64,000 nucleotides of DNA from Conus ventricosus (Eukaryota; Mollusca; Gastropoda; Neogastropoda; Conidae), in the NCBI GenBank assembly GCA_018398815.1, contig CM031614.1:47790681-47854680 (forward strand), written 5' to 3'. The notes beneath the pieces were generated by a model. That model did not search any database, was not told where the DNA came from, and saw only the letters and a list, made by a program, of their open reading frames with translations. Shown here piece by piece: positions 1 through 12,498 of this stretch (position 1 is the first letter of the stretch; the number at the start of each line of letters is the position of its first letter). The position numbers and the translations under genes were made by a program.

Positions 1-17
1 GTCTGTCTGTCTGTCTG

Positions 18-73
<56 letters not shown>

Positions 74-116
74 CCCTCCCTCTCTCTCTCTATCTGTGTG
101 GTGGTGTGTGTGTGTG

Positions 117-150
<34 letters not shown>

Positions 151-208
151 TTGTCTCTCTCTGTCCATGTTTCTGTCTCTGTCTCCTCTCTCTCTCTCTC
201 TCTCTCTC

Positions 209-272
<64 letters not shown>

Positions 273-290
273 ATTCCATTACTTAATCAT
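1..290. repeat. Compound microsatellite: (GTCT)n, (TC)n, (TG)n, (TC)n
   Basis: Five GTCT units at 1-20 run into TC repeats to about 68, TG repeats at about 97-150, then TC repeats at about 160-270. The open frames across it encode only Ser-Leu or Cys-Val runs and are not genes. It lies just upstream of the candidate micro-exon at 390-409. Confidence 0.97.
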
Positions 291-389
291 ATTGTATGTA
301 TCATTTTAAAATTGAAAATGAAAGTAGTTAGTAGTGTGTTGCTCACAAAGTATCTTGGTATTCATGCTTTTGTTGCTTCTGTTTTTCAG

Positions 390-409
390 GAAGGACAAGT
401 ATAGACAGG
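390..409 (+). CDS. Candidate 20-nt twitchin micro-exon
   Basis: A 20-nt segment sits between a strong acceptor (gtttttcag, ending at 389) and a consensus donor (GTGAGT at 410-415). It reads as one base completing a codon, then Lys-Asp-Lys-Tyr-Arg-Gln, then one base. It therefore ends in phase 1, exactly the phase needed by the Ig exon at 3172, and the join would read KDKYRQ-GETMRM. The phase match and clean splice sites are seen directly. That it is used is inference: a 20-nt match to splice consensus can occur by chance, and the preceding exon lies outside the window. It would supply residues just before the B strand of the Ig domain. Confidence 0.4.
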
Positions 410-706
410 GTGAGTCTGTTGCTGCCATTTTAATTTTCTCTCTCCCCTTTTTCTGTTTCTTCCATTTTCCATCTTTCTTCTTTGTGTGTCTTTTCTTTCA
501 ACAGTGCATTTATTACAATGTTTTTGTTGACAGTTCAGTCTTTGTATTTCATTTTCTTTGTTGTGCATCTGTTTTAGATACTGTCCTACTCTCTCTCTCT
601 CTCTCTCTTCTCTGTCTCTCCCTCCTCTCTCCTCCCTCCCCCTCCCTCCCTCCCTCCCTCCCACCCTCCCTTCACCTCTCTATCTCTGTCTTTTTCTCTC
701 TCCCTG

Positions 707-774
<68 letters not shown>

Positions 775-811
775 GCTCCCTCTGCCTCTCGTCCTGTCTC
801 CTGTCCCTGTG

Positions 812-867
<56 letters not shown>

Positions 868-900
868 CCCCACTGACAGTGGCACTAAACACAAATAACA
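410..900. repeat. Pyrimidine-rich intron with (TC)n and (TG)n microsatellites
   Basis: From about 583 to 780 the sequence is TC/TCCC repeats with a C9 run near 707-717. It is followed by (TG)n at about 812-865. All open frames here are low-complexity artefacts. Confidence 0.95.
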
Positions 901-1311
901 TTCCTGTCAGGGAGAGGCAAGCACTCCATTGGTCTTCCTCTTGGCAGACTCGAGTTATCAGTGGCTTGACAGACATTTCAGATTACTCACAAGGGGAACA
1001 ACTTTGTTTATTATTACCACTAATGATTTCCTGTCTCAGCTTCAATCCATTTTCCTTTAAAAGGAGGGATTCATATATCTGTAGATGGTGATAGCTTTGT
1101 ACAAAGACATAGCAAAAGATTTATGTCTTTTTTTTTTACATATGATGTTATAGATTTTTCTCTTTTTCTCTGTCATAAATTTTGCCAAGTCACTACCATG
1201 ATCAGAAAAATTGTTTTGCCTGCACATGTTTTTCTCGACTACTTATTTGTATGTATGCTTATCAAAGAACTCCTATTGATCTTCTTCTTGCTCCTCTTTC
1301 GTCTTCTCTTC

Positions 1312-2580
1312 CCATATCATACCATACCACAGCACACCACACCTCACAACACCACACTATGTCATGCTGTACATTACCACACCATACTATACTATGTCAT
1401 ACCATACCATACCATACCGTACCATACCATACCATACCATACTGTACCATATATAGTACACCATATCATACATTTTACATGTAGCATACCATACTATACT
1501 AAACCATACCATACCATACCATACCATACCATACCATACCATACCATACCATACCATACCATACCATACCGTACACTGTGCACCACACCACACTTTACCA
1601 CACCACAACACACCACACCACACCACACCACATCACACTACACCACATTATACCATACCATTCCATACCAGATCACACAACACACACACACAACACCATA
1701 ACACATAAGACCACACCATACAATACCATACCAAGAATACCATACCATATCATACCACACCATACATCATACCATACCATACCATACCATACCATACCAT
1801 ACCATACCATACCATACCATACCATACCATACCGCACCACACCACACCACACCTACCACCACACCACACCATACCATACCATACCATACCATTCCACACC
1901 GTACTACACCATACCACACCACACCACACTATACCATACCATACTATTCCACATCATACCATACCGTACCATACCATGCCGTGCCATACCATACCATACC
2001 ATAAGCATACCATACCATACCATACCATACCATACCATACTATTCCGCACCATACCATACCATTCCATACCATACCACATCATACAACAAACAATGCTAA
2101 GCCATACTATATCACACATATCATATAGCACACAACTTTCTACCATACCATGCCTTGCAATCCCATACAACACTATGTCATGATATAACATGCAATGCCC
2201 TTACATATCATACTACACCATACCACAGAAAGCCATACGCCGTACCATACCAAATAGCATAATGTGATACACACGAACGCACAAAAATACGGCACAATAC
2301 TGTCTATACGCTGTCATGACACACCATATCAATTAAGAAAATATACTACTCCATACCACACCATATCATCTCACCACACAACGTCACATTACACCACTCC
2401 ACAATATACCAAACCGCACCTCAGTACATCGCCCCTAACCACAATACATCATCCTACACCACATCATGCCACACCATTCTAAACCACACAGCAACACACC
2501 CTATTACTCTATATACCGCACCACAAGTATGGTAATACTGTACCATAGCACACCACACTACCAACACACCATATGGTGCG
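1312..2580. repeat. (ACCAT)n pentanucleotide array with decayed flank
   Basis: Nearly perfect ACCAT pentamers are seen at about 1400-1440, 1505-1570 and 1765-1835. They are mixed with ACCAC variants, and the array decays gradually to about 2580. Because 5 is not a multiple of 3 and the unit lacks stops in plus frames, it creates open frames of up to 201 codons rich in His-Thr-Ile-Pro-Tyr. These are not regarded as genes. Confidence 0.95.
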
Positions 2581-3171
2581 TCTGTGAAAACAAGCACAGC
2601 TGCATGGTTTAGGTGAACTGCATAGTACATGACATGAATAAGTGTAACTTTTTATCGATGTTGTCTTTTCAGTATAATACCCTGCTTTGGTGACGCCAAG
2701 CGATGGTCCTTTTTCAAGGTCAAGCCCTCAACCAGGTCGTCATGGAAGGTCAGTGAAAACCCAGTAGGCCAGTTAGTGTCACTTATGTGTATATGACAGT
2801 TTTCTTTCAAAATTTACATTGAATATATTTATGGTTTTACTGTACTCTGGGCAGTTTGTTTTTTCATTTTATTTTGGATCCATGGGAGGAATACTGTTGT
2901 TTCTACAGTTTTATCGCATTTTAGGAATTGTATGGTTGCTACTCATACACAGCTTCAGTTTTAAGGATTTCAGTATTCAAGTTCTCTGCCAGTGTGAGCA
3001 GTGAGACTAACAGAAAGTTAGCACTGGTTACTTTGCCAGTCAGTGGATTTCTCAGGAGGACAGGATACATGTTTGCTGGCCGGTGACAAATGGGGAGAAG
3101 TAAAAAGTCCTCATGACAGCAGTCACTGTCCTGCAGTCATCCGTTTTAACATGATCACTGGATCACCGCAG
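2581..3171 (+). other. Twitchin intron sequence
   Basis: No repeat or convincing exon is recognised. A splice-like segment at 2671-2746 was examined and rejected because the frame needed to join the next exon contains a stop. Confidence 0.6.
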
Positions 3172-3417
3172 GGGAGACAATGAGGATGGACATAGAGGTG
3201 GCTTTGGACGGCAAACCCATGCCCATTGTGCGCTTTATCCGTGCGGGCCGCGAGCTGAAGGAGGACTCCAGGGTGTCTTTCTACACCGACAAGCAGATGG
3301 GCATCCACACACTGGAGATCCGCAAGACACGGCTGACGGACGAGGCCAAGTACACTGTGAACCTGGAGCATGATGGGGTCATCACCGACACTGCCACATT
3401 CAGCGTCTTCATCAAAG
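3172..3417 (+). CDS. unc-22: Twitchin exon encoding an Ig I-set domain
   Basis: This exon encodes about 82 residues of an immunoglobulin I-set domain of twitchin, the giant sarcomeric titin-like kinase that binds thick filaments in invertebrate muscle. The acceptor is ccgcag at 3166-3171 and the donor is AAAG|GTCAGT at 3418. Both borders are phase 1, which is usual for modular Ig exons. The B strand is ETMRMDIEV, followed by PIVRFIRAGREL, where Phe stands in the core Trp position. Later come HTLEIRKTRLTDEAKYTVNLE, equivalent to the D-x-G-x-Y-x-C signature without its Cys, and a G strand TATFSVFIK. The exon lacks the A strand, which must come from an upstream exon, perhaps via 390-409. It joins in frame to 16658. 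The family assignment rests on this domain plus the downstream linker, and no search was run. Confidence 0.9.
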
Positions 3418-4729
3418 GTCAGTTGTTTACATCTGTGTTGGTCAGTGTGCTTGCCAGCTGTCATTGATGGTACCTTTATAGTCATCACTAAGTCTGTTCA
3501 TTGCAATGTTATGTGCTTGCCAATGATCCTGTAGGGTGCTGTGACTGAAAGGTTTTTTTCACAACACAGCCAGTACTTTGTCACTGATTAGAGACGGTGC
3601 CATTATTTCTTAACTATAAACTGGTTGTTTTTTTTCCCTGATTCTTACCTTTCCAGCTACTACACCAGTAATGGCCTGTTTATGGATATTTACAACCACA
3701 AGTGTATCTTCTCCCATGTTGATTGAACAAACTGAGAACCAAGGTTTGAAAGTGTGTCACTGGATCCTGACAACGGGGTAACAAAGCAAAGCAGTCCACA
3801 ATCATTGAAGAAAAGAGGCATTGTCCTAAAAGCAGACAATGCAGAAGTCACAGTGAGCATAAGTGCAGAGATAGAAGCATCAGATGGAGATTCATCCACT
3901 GATGACATGGCTGATGCCAACAAGAGTTTTTTTACACTGTTCATGTCCAACATGAAGATTCATCTTTCAGTGGTTTCAGTGCCATTGAGAAGAATGATTA
4001 AAAAGAGTCATAGTGACAGATTTTTCCCTTTGTTGTATGTAATGCCATTTCCAGTTTGCTTGCCAGTTCATGATAGCCATTCTCTGATTGTGCAGGCAAA
4101 GGTCACTTTGTGTTGCCTCACTCTCTTAGTTGGTTAGCAGCAATCTTCTTGCCATTTATACCAGTTGCTGCTTATGTGTTGGCTTTTTTTCTGAGTTCGT
4201 TAAAAGATTTGACTCATGTGGCTTACATACTGGCACATTTCATAGTTGGAAAATTAGGGTACTGTTTCTAGGATCATTTTGAAATACTGTCTGTGTTTGT
4301 CACTGATTAGTGAAGTGATTATATCTTTGTGGAAAGCCTCTGCAAGACACTATTTTCTTATCAACAATCGGTGAGATATACAATCAGTTTCTTCCTCAGT
4401 GGTTAGTTTGGAACACTGTGTCCTTGTTAAAGGTTTATCAAAGTTCACAAACTTCACTGTTAATCAAATGAAGATTAACAATTGATTTCATGAGTGTTTT
4501 CCATGTTGTTTCAAGTCAAGATCACTAACACACGCCATCATTGTATTCATCCAAGTTGAGCGACCTTTAAGTTCTCTCTCCAAGGGTGGGTGTACCTGTG
4601 GTCAGTGGTACCTAAGGTCGGTGACAATCTCTTCAGCATCCTTTGTCAGTTGGTCAGGGCAATGGAGTGTTAGTCAAGGATCCATGAGGGATGTCTGCTG
4701 TTTCCTTGTCCACAGTCAGTTCCCATCCA
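3418..4729 (+). other. Twitchin intron, no recognised element
   Basis: The sequence is AT-rich. An open frame at about 3754-4137 contains a Ser/Asp-rich stretch but has no supporting splice sites or family resemblance. Confidence 0.5.
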
Positions 4730-5215
4730 TGATCTTGTATTATTTGTCAAAGATTGTACATTGATTGTAACAGGAATGTGTACTGTATTGATTATAAGTC
4801 TTGAATTGATTATGGGTAGAGATGCATATTGTGTTATTCATGAAAGTTCAGCAAGATATGTTCACTCTGACCTGACATGTGTATTGTATTATTTGTAAGG
4901 CTTATCATCTCATGTTGATTCTGCCTATATATGTATAATTTATTCTCAAGGTTCACCATCGGCTGATTTTGGAAATGCATGAGTTTTGTATTATACATAA
5001 AGGTTTGTTATCTTTTGATGATTCCGAATAAGTGTGCAAATTATATTATTCATAAGTGTTCACCATTTTCTGTTGATTTGGGTTAGATATGCATAATGAC
5101 ATCAGTCACGATGATCTTTTTTCATTCTGGTTTGATATGTATTTTCTGGCTAGAGAAGTATTTTTTGTTATTCACAAAATCCATCATCTTTGTTGATTTG
5201 GCTTGATAGTCGTAT
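4730..5215. repeat. Degenerate tandem repeat of about 65-70 bp
   Basis: About six diverged units share the pattern gttgatt, then an atatgcat-like word, then a tattattcataag-like word and a ttcaccat-like word. Divergence is high, so it is an old decayed minisatellite. Confidence 0.55.
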
Positions 5216-5862
5216 TCTTGTTTTGGACCTATGCTGTGCTGTATTTACATTGACATAACAAGACTATGTTTACGCTGAATGTTATTTTGTTACCATTGTT
5301 TCATTTTGTTTGCATTTCTCTTCATTCTGTTGATGGTAGCTGCCTTGATGTTAGTGAATGTTATAAAAAGTCCTAGAAAATGAGTGCTAGCTGCTTCATA
5401 ATATCCATATTCATATTTATTTAGTTAGCATTTCCACACCTGCCACTGCCACAATAGGTCCCAGTCAACCTTTTTCCTGATGAGTGAAGGCTGTGCCATT
5501 GTAGTTTTAGCTGTGGTTCAACTTTCTACTACTAATGCAGTGTGAATCTGTGTAAACTAGCATGTGTACATACATTCATTGTTGCAGACTTTTGTATTGA
5601 CATCATTCACCTCCTGTGCCTTTCACTGATTTTTCCACTAACTTTATTTGTGCTCTTTTTCGAGTGGTCACCAGGATTCATTTTGAAATGATTAGAAAAG
5701 AAAGTATGTATTGTGCCAGTTTTTCTGTTTTGTTTATGAGATGCCAAAAAGGTGGTGAGCATGTCTGTGCAGTAGTCCATTTCAGATGCAAATGTGTTGT
5801 ATTGGCTGCAGATTGCGTTCATTGTAACTTGTCTTAAAATTCAATTCTGGAAAACAAAAGAC
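5216..5862 (+). other. Twitchin intron, nothing recognised
   Basis: Unique-looking AT-rich sequence without exon signals that I could recognise. Confidence 0.5.
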
Positions 5863-5877
5863 AAGTGAATATAGGTG

Positions 5878-6249
5878 GGTTCGATCAGCATAAAAAAAGT
5901 CTCAAATTCTGTGGCCCTTCATGCCCTGCTCTCATGGTGACCTCAATTTCGATGTCCTCTCCACGTCTGTGGCCTTGGTTTGGTTCCGTCGGGGTCACTG
6001 GTATCGGCGAGTCCATGGGAGCTGTCGTTGGACGGACGTGGTGTGGTGCCCTCCGGAGGGAGAGCTCACTCACGCTGGCTCCGCAACTAAGCAATTATTG
6101 TCGTCAGTAGGGGGCTTAGTAGGTGGTGTCCTGCGTATGTTAGATCAGAACAGGCGCCACTGAACACCACCGAAGTGACTCGGCAGCAGTACAGTGTCTC
6201 CTCCGGTGGGTTGCCTCTTGACGACTTGACATTGACTGCATAAAAAAAA
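5878..6249 (+). mobile_element. Composite SINE, truncated copy 1
   Basis: A 372-bp insertion is flanked by a perfect 15-bp target site duplication (aagtgaatataggtg at 5863-5877 and 6250-6264). It ends in an A-rich tail. Its body, from gatcagcat through tgacattgactgc, is nearly identical to part of the element at 12499-13330, including the internal A-run junction. It lacks the tRNA-like head and the last 125 or so bases of that copy. Retrotransposition is shown by the duplication and the A-tail. Calling it a SINE is inference from its size and its relation to copy 2. Confidence 0.85.
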
Positions 6250-6264
6250 AAGTGAATATAGGTG

Positions 6265-6799
6265 ATGTTGCATTGTTCAACATGGATCGATGATTTGCCC
6301 ATTTTTTTTATCGTCTGGTTTTCCATCCAGACCACGAAATCTACATACTTGAACACATTAAAAAAGAAAAAAGGTGAAGAGAAGCATCCCCTCAGGGATC
6401 ATGTGATCTCTCTAATGTGTGATTCGGACATCGAGACATATTTTCCTTGCTTTTGTAGTGCCTTATGATCCGGATAATACTGGACCAGTTTGCAGCTTGA
6501 TTAAAGTGAATAGTAGCTTTGTTTTCTGTTGCTGCTGCTGCCACCTTCTGCCTCCTTCCCCAAATGGTGGTGCGGTACAAATTGTGATATGAGAATGACA
6601 CTGTTTCACCAGAGGCTATGCCCAGTTTGTTGTGTTCCTCAGTGATCATGAACTAAGAAGGAACACATCCTAACTAGTTCTGGCCATGGTCAGTTGATAC
6701 GTTGCTTCACTAAACCGGAGAAAATGTGATCTGAGTATAAGAACTGATGGAATATGAAATCAAATGTTATTTTCAGAGGCAAAAAGAAAAGAACTGGAA
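6265..6799 (+). other. Twitchin intron, nothing recognised
   Basis: Unique-looking sequence between the SINE and the abrupt left edge of the 47-bp satellite. Confidence 0.5.
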
Positions 6800-9700
6800 G
6801 TCACTGCGCCAGTCATCATTGCCCACAGATATATTTATCAGTCCCTGTCACTGCGCCAGTCATCATTGCCCACAGATATATTTATCAGTCCCTGTCACTC
6901 CGCCAGTCATCATTGCCCACAGATATATTTATCAGTCCCTGTCACTGCACCAGTCATCATTGCCCACAGATATGTTTATCAGTCCCTGTCACTGCACCAG
7001 TCATCATTGCCCACAGATATATTTATCAGTCCCTGTCACTGCACCAGTCATCATTGCCCACAGATATGTTTATCAGTCCCTGTCACTGCACCAGTCATCA
7101 TTGCCCACAGATATATTTATCAGTCCCTGTCACTGCACCAGTCATCATTGCCCCAGATATATTTATCAGTCCCTGTCACTGCACCAGTCATCATTGCCCA
7201 CAGATATATTTATCAGTCCTGTCACTGCGTCAGTCATCATTGCCTACAGATATATTTGAGTCCCTGTCACTGCGCCAGTCATCATTGCCCACAGATATAT
7301 TTATCAGTCCCTGTCACTGCGCCAGTCATCATTGCCCACAGATATATTCATCAGTCCCTGTCACTGCGTCAGTCATCATTGCCCACAGATATATTTTTGA
7401 GTCCCTGTCACTGTGCCAGTCATCATTGCCCACAGAATGTTTTGAGTTCCTGTCACTGCGCCAGTCATCATTGCCCACAGATATATTTATCAGTCCCTGT
7501 CACTGCGTCGGTCATCATTGCCTACAGATATATTTGAGTCCCTGTCACTGCGCCAGTCATCATTGCCCACAGATATATTTATCAGTCCTGTCACTGCGCC
7601 AGTCATCATTGCCCACAGATATATTCATCAGTCCCTGTCACTGCGTCAGTCATCATTGCCCACAGATATATTTTTGAGTCCCTGTCACTGTGCCAGTCAT
7701 CATTGCCCACAGAATGTTTTTTGAGTTCCTGTCACTGCGCCAGTCATCATTGCCCACAGATATATTTATCACTCCCTGTCACTGCTCCAGTCATCATTGC
7801 ACACAGATATATTTATCAGTCCCTGTCACTGCACCAGTCATCATTGCCCACAGATATATTTATCAGTCCCTGTCACTGCACCAGTCATCATTGCCCACAG
7901 ATATATTTATCAGTCCCTGTGACTGCGCCAGTCATCATTGCCCACAGATATACTTATCCATCCCTGTCACTGCACCAGTCATCATTGCCCACAGATATAT
8001 TTATCAGCCCCTGTCACTGCGCCAGTCATCATTGCCCACAGATATATATACAGTCCCTGTCCCCTCCGCCAATCATCATTGCCCACAGATATATTTATCA
8101 GTCCCTGTCACTGCACCAGTCATCATTGCCCACAGATATATTCATCAGTCCCTGTCACTGCACCAGTCATCATTGCCCACAGATATATTTATCAGTCCCT
8201 GTCATCGCGTCAGTCATCATTGCCCACAGATATATTATCAGTCCCTGTCACTGCATCAGTCATCATTGCCCACAGATATATTTGAGTCCCAGTCACTGGG
8301 TCAGTCATCATTGCCCACAGATATATTTTTGAGTCCCTGACACTGTACCAGGCATCATTGCCCACAGATATGTTTATCAGTCCCTGTCACTGCACCAGTC
8401 ATCATTGCCCACAGATATGTTTATCAGTCCCTGTCACTGCGCCAATCATCATTGCCCACAGATATGTTTATCAGTCCCTGTCACTGCACCAGTCATCATT
8501 GCCCCAGATATATTTATCAGTCCCTGTCACTGCACCAGTCATCATTGCCCACAGATATATTTATCAGTCCCTGTCACTGCGTCAGTCATCATTGCCTACA
8601 GATATATTTGAGTCCCTGTCACTGCGCCAGTCATCATTGCCCACAGATATATTTATCAGTCCCTGTCACTGCGCCAGTCATCATTGCCCACAGATATATT
8701 CATCAGTCCCTGTCACTGCGTCAGTCATCATTGCCCACAGATATATTTTTGAGTCCCTGTCACTGTGCCAGTCATAATTGCCCACAGAATGTTTTTGAGT
8801 TCCTGTCACTGCGCCAGTCATCATTGCCCACAGATATATTTATCAGTCCCTGTCACTGCGCCAGTCATCATTGCCCACAGATATATTTATCACTCCCTGT
8901 CACTGCTCCAGTCATCATTGCACACAGATATATTTATCAGTCCCTGTCACTGCACCAGTCATCATTGCCCACAGATATATTTATCAGTCCCTGTCACTGC
9001 ACCAGTCATCATTGCCCACAGATATATTTATCAGTCCTGTGACTGCGCCAGTCATCATTGCCCACAGATATACTTATCCATCCCTGTCACTGCACCAGTC
9101 ATCATTGCCCACAGATATATTTATCAGTCCCTGTCACTGCACCAGTCATCATTGCCCACAGATATATTTATCAGTCTCTGTCACTGCTCCAGTCATCATT
9201 GCCCACAGATATATTTATCAGCCCTGTCACTGCGCTAGTCATCATTGCCCACAGATATATTTATCTGTCCCTGTCACTGCACCAGTCATCATTGCCCAAG
9301 ATATATTTATCAGTCTCTGTCACTGCATCAGTCATTATTGCCCACAGATATATTTATCAGTCCCTGTCACTGCACCAGTCATCATTGCCCACAGATATAT
9401 TTATCAGTCCCTGTCATTGCGCCAGTCATCATTGCCCACAGATATATTTATCAGTCCCTGTCACTGCGCCATTCATCATTGCCCACAGATATATTTATCA
9501 GTCCCTGTCACTGCGCCAATCATCATTGCACACAGATATATTTATCAGTCCCTGTCACTGCACCAGTCATCATTGCCCACAGATATATTTATCAGTCCCT
9601 GCCACTGCGCCAGTCATCATTGCCCACAGATATATTTATCAGTCCCTGTCACTGCGCCAATCATCATTGCCCACAGATATATTTATCAGTCCCTGTCACT

Positions 9701-12498
9701 GCACCAGTCATCATTGCCCACAGATATATTTTTCAGTCCCTGTCACTGCACCAGTCAAAATTGCCCACAGATATATTTATCAGTCCCTGTCACTGCACCA
9801 GTCATCATTGCCCACAGATATATTTATCAGTCCCTGTCACCGCACCAGTCATCATTGCCCACAGATATATTTATCAGTCCTTGTCACTGCACCAGTCATC
9901 ATTGCCCACAGATATATTCATCAGTCCCTGTCACTGCGCCAGTCATCATTGCCCACAGATATATTTTGAGTCTGTGTCACTGTGCCAGTCATCATTGCCC
10001 ACAGATATATTTATCAGTCCCTGTCACTGCACCAGTCATCATTGCCCACAGATATATTTTTGAGTCCGTGTCACTGTGCCAGTCATCATTGCCCACAGAT
10101 ATATTTATCATCCCTGTCACATGCACCAGTCATCATTGCCCACAGATAAATTTATCAGTCCCTGTGACTGCACCAGTCATCATTGCCCACAGATAATTCA
10201 TCAGTGCCTGTCACTGCGCTAGTCATCATTGCCCTCAGATATATTTGTCAGTCCCTGTCACTGCACCAGTCATCATTGCCCACAGATATATTTTTCAGTC
10301 TCTGTCACTGCGCCAGTCATCATTGCCCACAGATATATTCATCAGTCCCTGTCACTGCGCTAGTCATCATTGCCCACAGATTTTATTTGTCAGTCCCTGT
10401 CACTGCACCAGTCATCATTGCCCACAGATATATTCATCAGTCCCTGTCACTGCGTCAGTCATCATTGCCCACAGATATATTTTTGAGTCCCTGTCACTGT
10501 GCCAGTCATCATTGCCCACAGAATGTTTTTGAGTTCCTGTCACTGCGCCAGTCATCATTGCCCACAGATATATTTATCACTCCCTGTCACTGCCCAGTCA
10601 TCATTGCACACAGATATATTTATCAGTCCCTGTCACTACACCAGTCATCATTGCCCACAGATATATTTATCAGTCCCTGTGACTGTGCCAGTCATCATTG
10701 CCCACAGATATACTTATCCATCCCTGTCACTGCACCAGTCATCATTGCCCACAGATATATTTATCAGTCCCTGTCACTGCACCAGTCATCATTGCCCACA
10801 GATATATTTATCAGCCCCTGTCACTGCGCTAGTCATCATTGCCCACAGATATATTATCAGTCCCTGTCACTACCGCCAGTCATCATTGCCCACAGATATA
10901 TTTATCAGTCCCTGTCACCGCACCAGTCATCATTGCCCACAGATATATTTATCAGTCCCTGTGACTGTGCCAGTCATCATTGCCCACAGATATACTTATC
11001 CATCCCTGTCACTGCACCAGTCATCATTGCCCACAGATATATTTATCAGTCCCTGTCACTGCACCAGTCATCATTGCCCACAGATATATTTATCAGTCCC
11101 TGTCACTGCTCCCGTCATCATTGCCCACAGATATATTTATCAGCCCCTGTCACTGCGTAGTCATCATTGCCCACAGATATATTTTTCTGTCCCTGTCACT
11201 GCACCAGTCATCATTGCCCAAGATATATTTATCAGTCCTTGTCACTGCACCAGTCATCATTGCCCACAGATATATTTATCAGTCCCTGTCACTGCACCAG
11301 TCATCATTGCCCACAGATATATTTATCAGTCCCTGTCATTGCGCCAGTCATCATTGCCCACAGATATATTTATCAGTCCCTGTCACTGCGCCAGTCATCA
11401 TTGCCCACAGATATATTTATCAGTCCCTGTCACTGTGCCAATCATCATTGCACACAGATATATTTATCAGTCCCTGTCACTGCACCAGTCATCATTGCCC
11501 ACAGATATATTTATCAGTCCCTCCCACTGCGCCAGTCATCATTGCCCACAGATATATTTATCAGTCCCTGTCACTGCGCCAATCATCATTGCCCACAGAT
11601 ATATTTATCAGTCCCTGTCACTGCACCAGTCATCATTGCCCACAGATATATTTATCAGTCCCTGTCACTGCACCAGTCATAATTGCCCACAGATATATTT
11701 ATCAGTCCCTGTCACTGCACCAGTCATTGCCCACAGATATATTTATCAGTCCCTGTCACCGCACCAGTCATCATTGCCCACAGATATATTTATCAGTCCT
11801 TGTCACTGCACCAGTCATCATTGCCCACAGATATATTCATCAGTCCCTGTCACTGCGCCAGTCATCATTGCCCACAGATATATTTTTGAGTCTGTGTCAC
11901 TGTGCCAGTCATCATTGCCCACAGATATATTTATCAGTCCCTGTCACTGCACCAGTCATCATTGCCCACAGATATATTTTTGAGTCCGTGTCACTGTGCC
12001 AGTCATCATTGCCCACAGTATATTTATCAGTCCCTGTCACTGCACCAGTCATCATTGCCCACAGATAAATTTATCAGTCCCTGTGATTGCACCAGTCATC
12101 ATTGCCCACAGATAATTCATCAGTGCCTGTCACTGCGCTAGTCATCATTGCCCACAGATATATTTGTCAGTCCCTGTCACTGCACCAGTCATCATTGCCC
12201 ACAGATATATTTATCAGTCTCTGTCACTGCGCCAGTCATCATTGCCCACAGATATATTCATCAGTCCCTGTCACTGTGCTAGTCATCATTGCCCACAGAT
12301 ATATTTGTTAGTCCCTGTCACTGCACCAGTCATCATTGCCCACAGATATATTTATCAGTCCCTGTCACTCCGCCAATCATCATTGCCCACAGATATATTT
12401 ATCAGTCCCTGTCACTGCACCAGTCATCATTGCCCACAGATATATTTATCAGTCCCTGTCACTGCATTAGTCATCATTGCCCAAGATATAATTTATCA
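6800..12498. repeat. 47-bp satellite array, about 120 monomers
   Basis: The monomer contains gtcatcattgcccacagata followed by tatttatcagtccctgtcac. Monomers vary at a few sites: gcacc/gcgcc/gcgtc, atatgttt/atatattt, and tttgag in place of tttatcag. Recurrent blocks of variant monomers (7226-7460, 7505-7735, 8579-8815) show higher-order structure. The block at about 9290-10390 recurs at about 11215-12310 with an offset near 1922 bp. The monomer has no stop codon in any plus frame, so long open frames (up to 494 codons at 10499-11983) encode a 47-residue repeat. I treat these as artefacts. The array lies in the intron between twitchin exons 3172 and 16658. Confidence 0.97.

Noticed and set aside
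1123..2183. Open frames rich in His-Thr-Ile-Pro-Tyr
   Set aside because: Translation of the ACCAT pentanucleotide array.
2671..2746. Splice-flanked segment (tcttttcag ... GAAG|GTCAGT) that could precede exon 3172
   Set aside because: The frame required by the phase-1 start of 3172 contains a TGA. The other frames do not join in phase and show no Ig character.
3754..4137. Open frame with Ser/Asp-rich stretch (EIEASDGDSSTDDMADANKS)
   Set aside because: No donor or acceptor in phase with neighbouring twitchin exons, and no family resemblance. Probably a chance frame.
10499..11983. 494-codon open frame and many similar ones over 6.8-12.5 kb
   Set aside because: Produced by a stop-free 47-bp satellite monomer in all three plus frames, with no gene structure.
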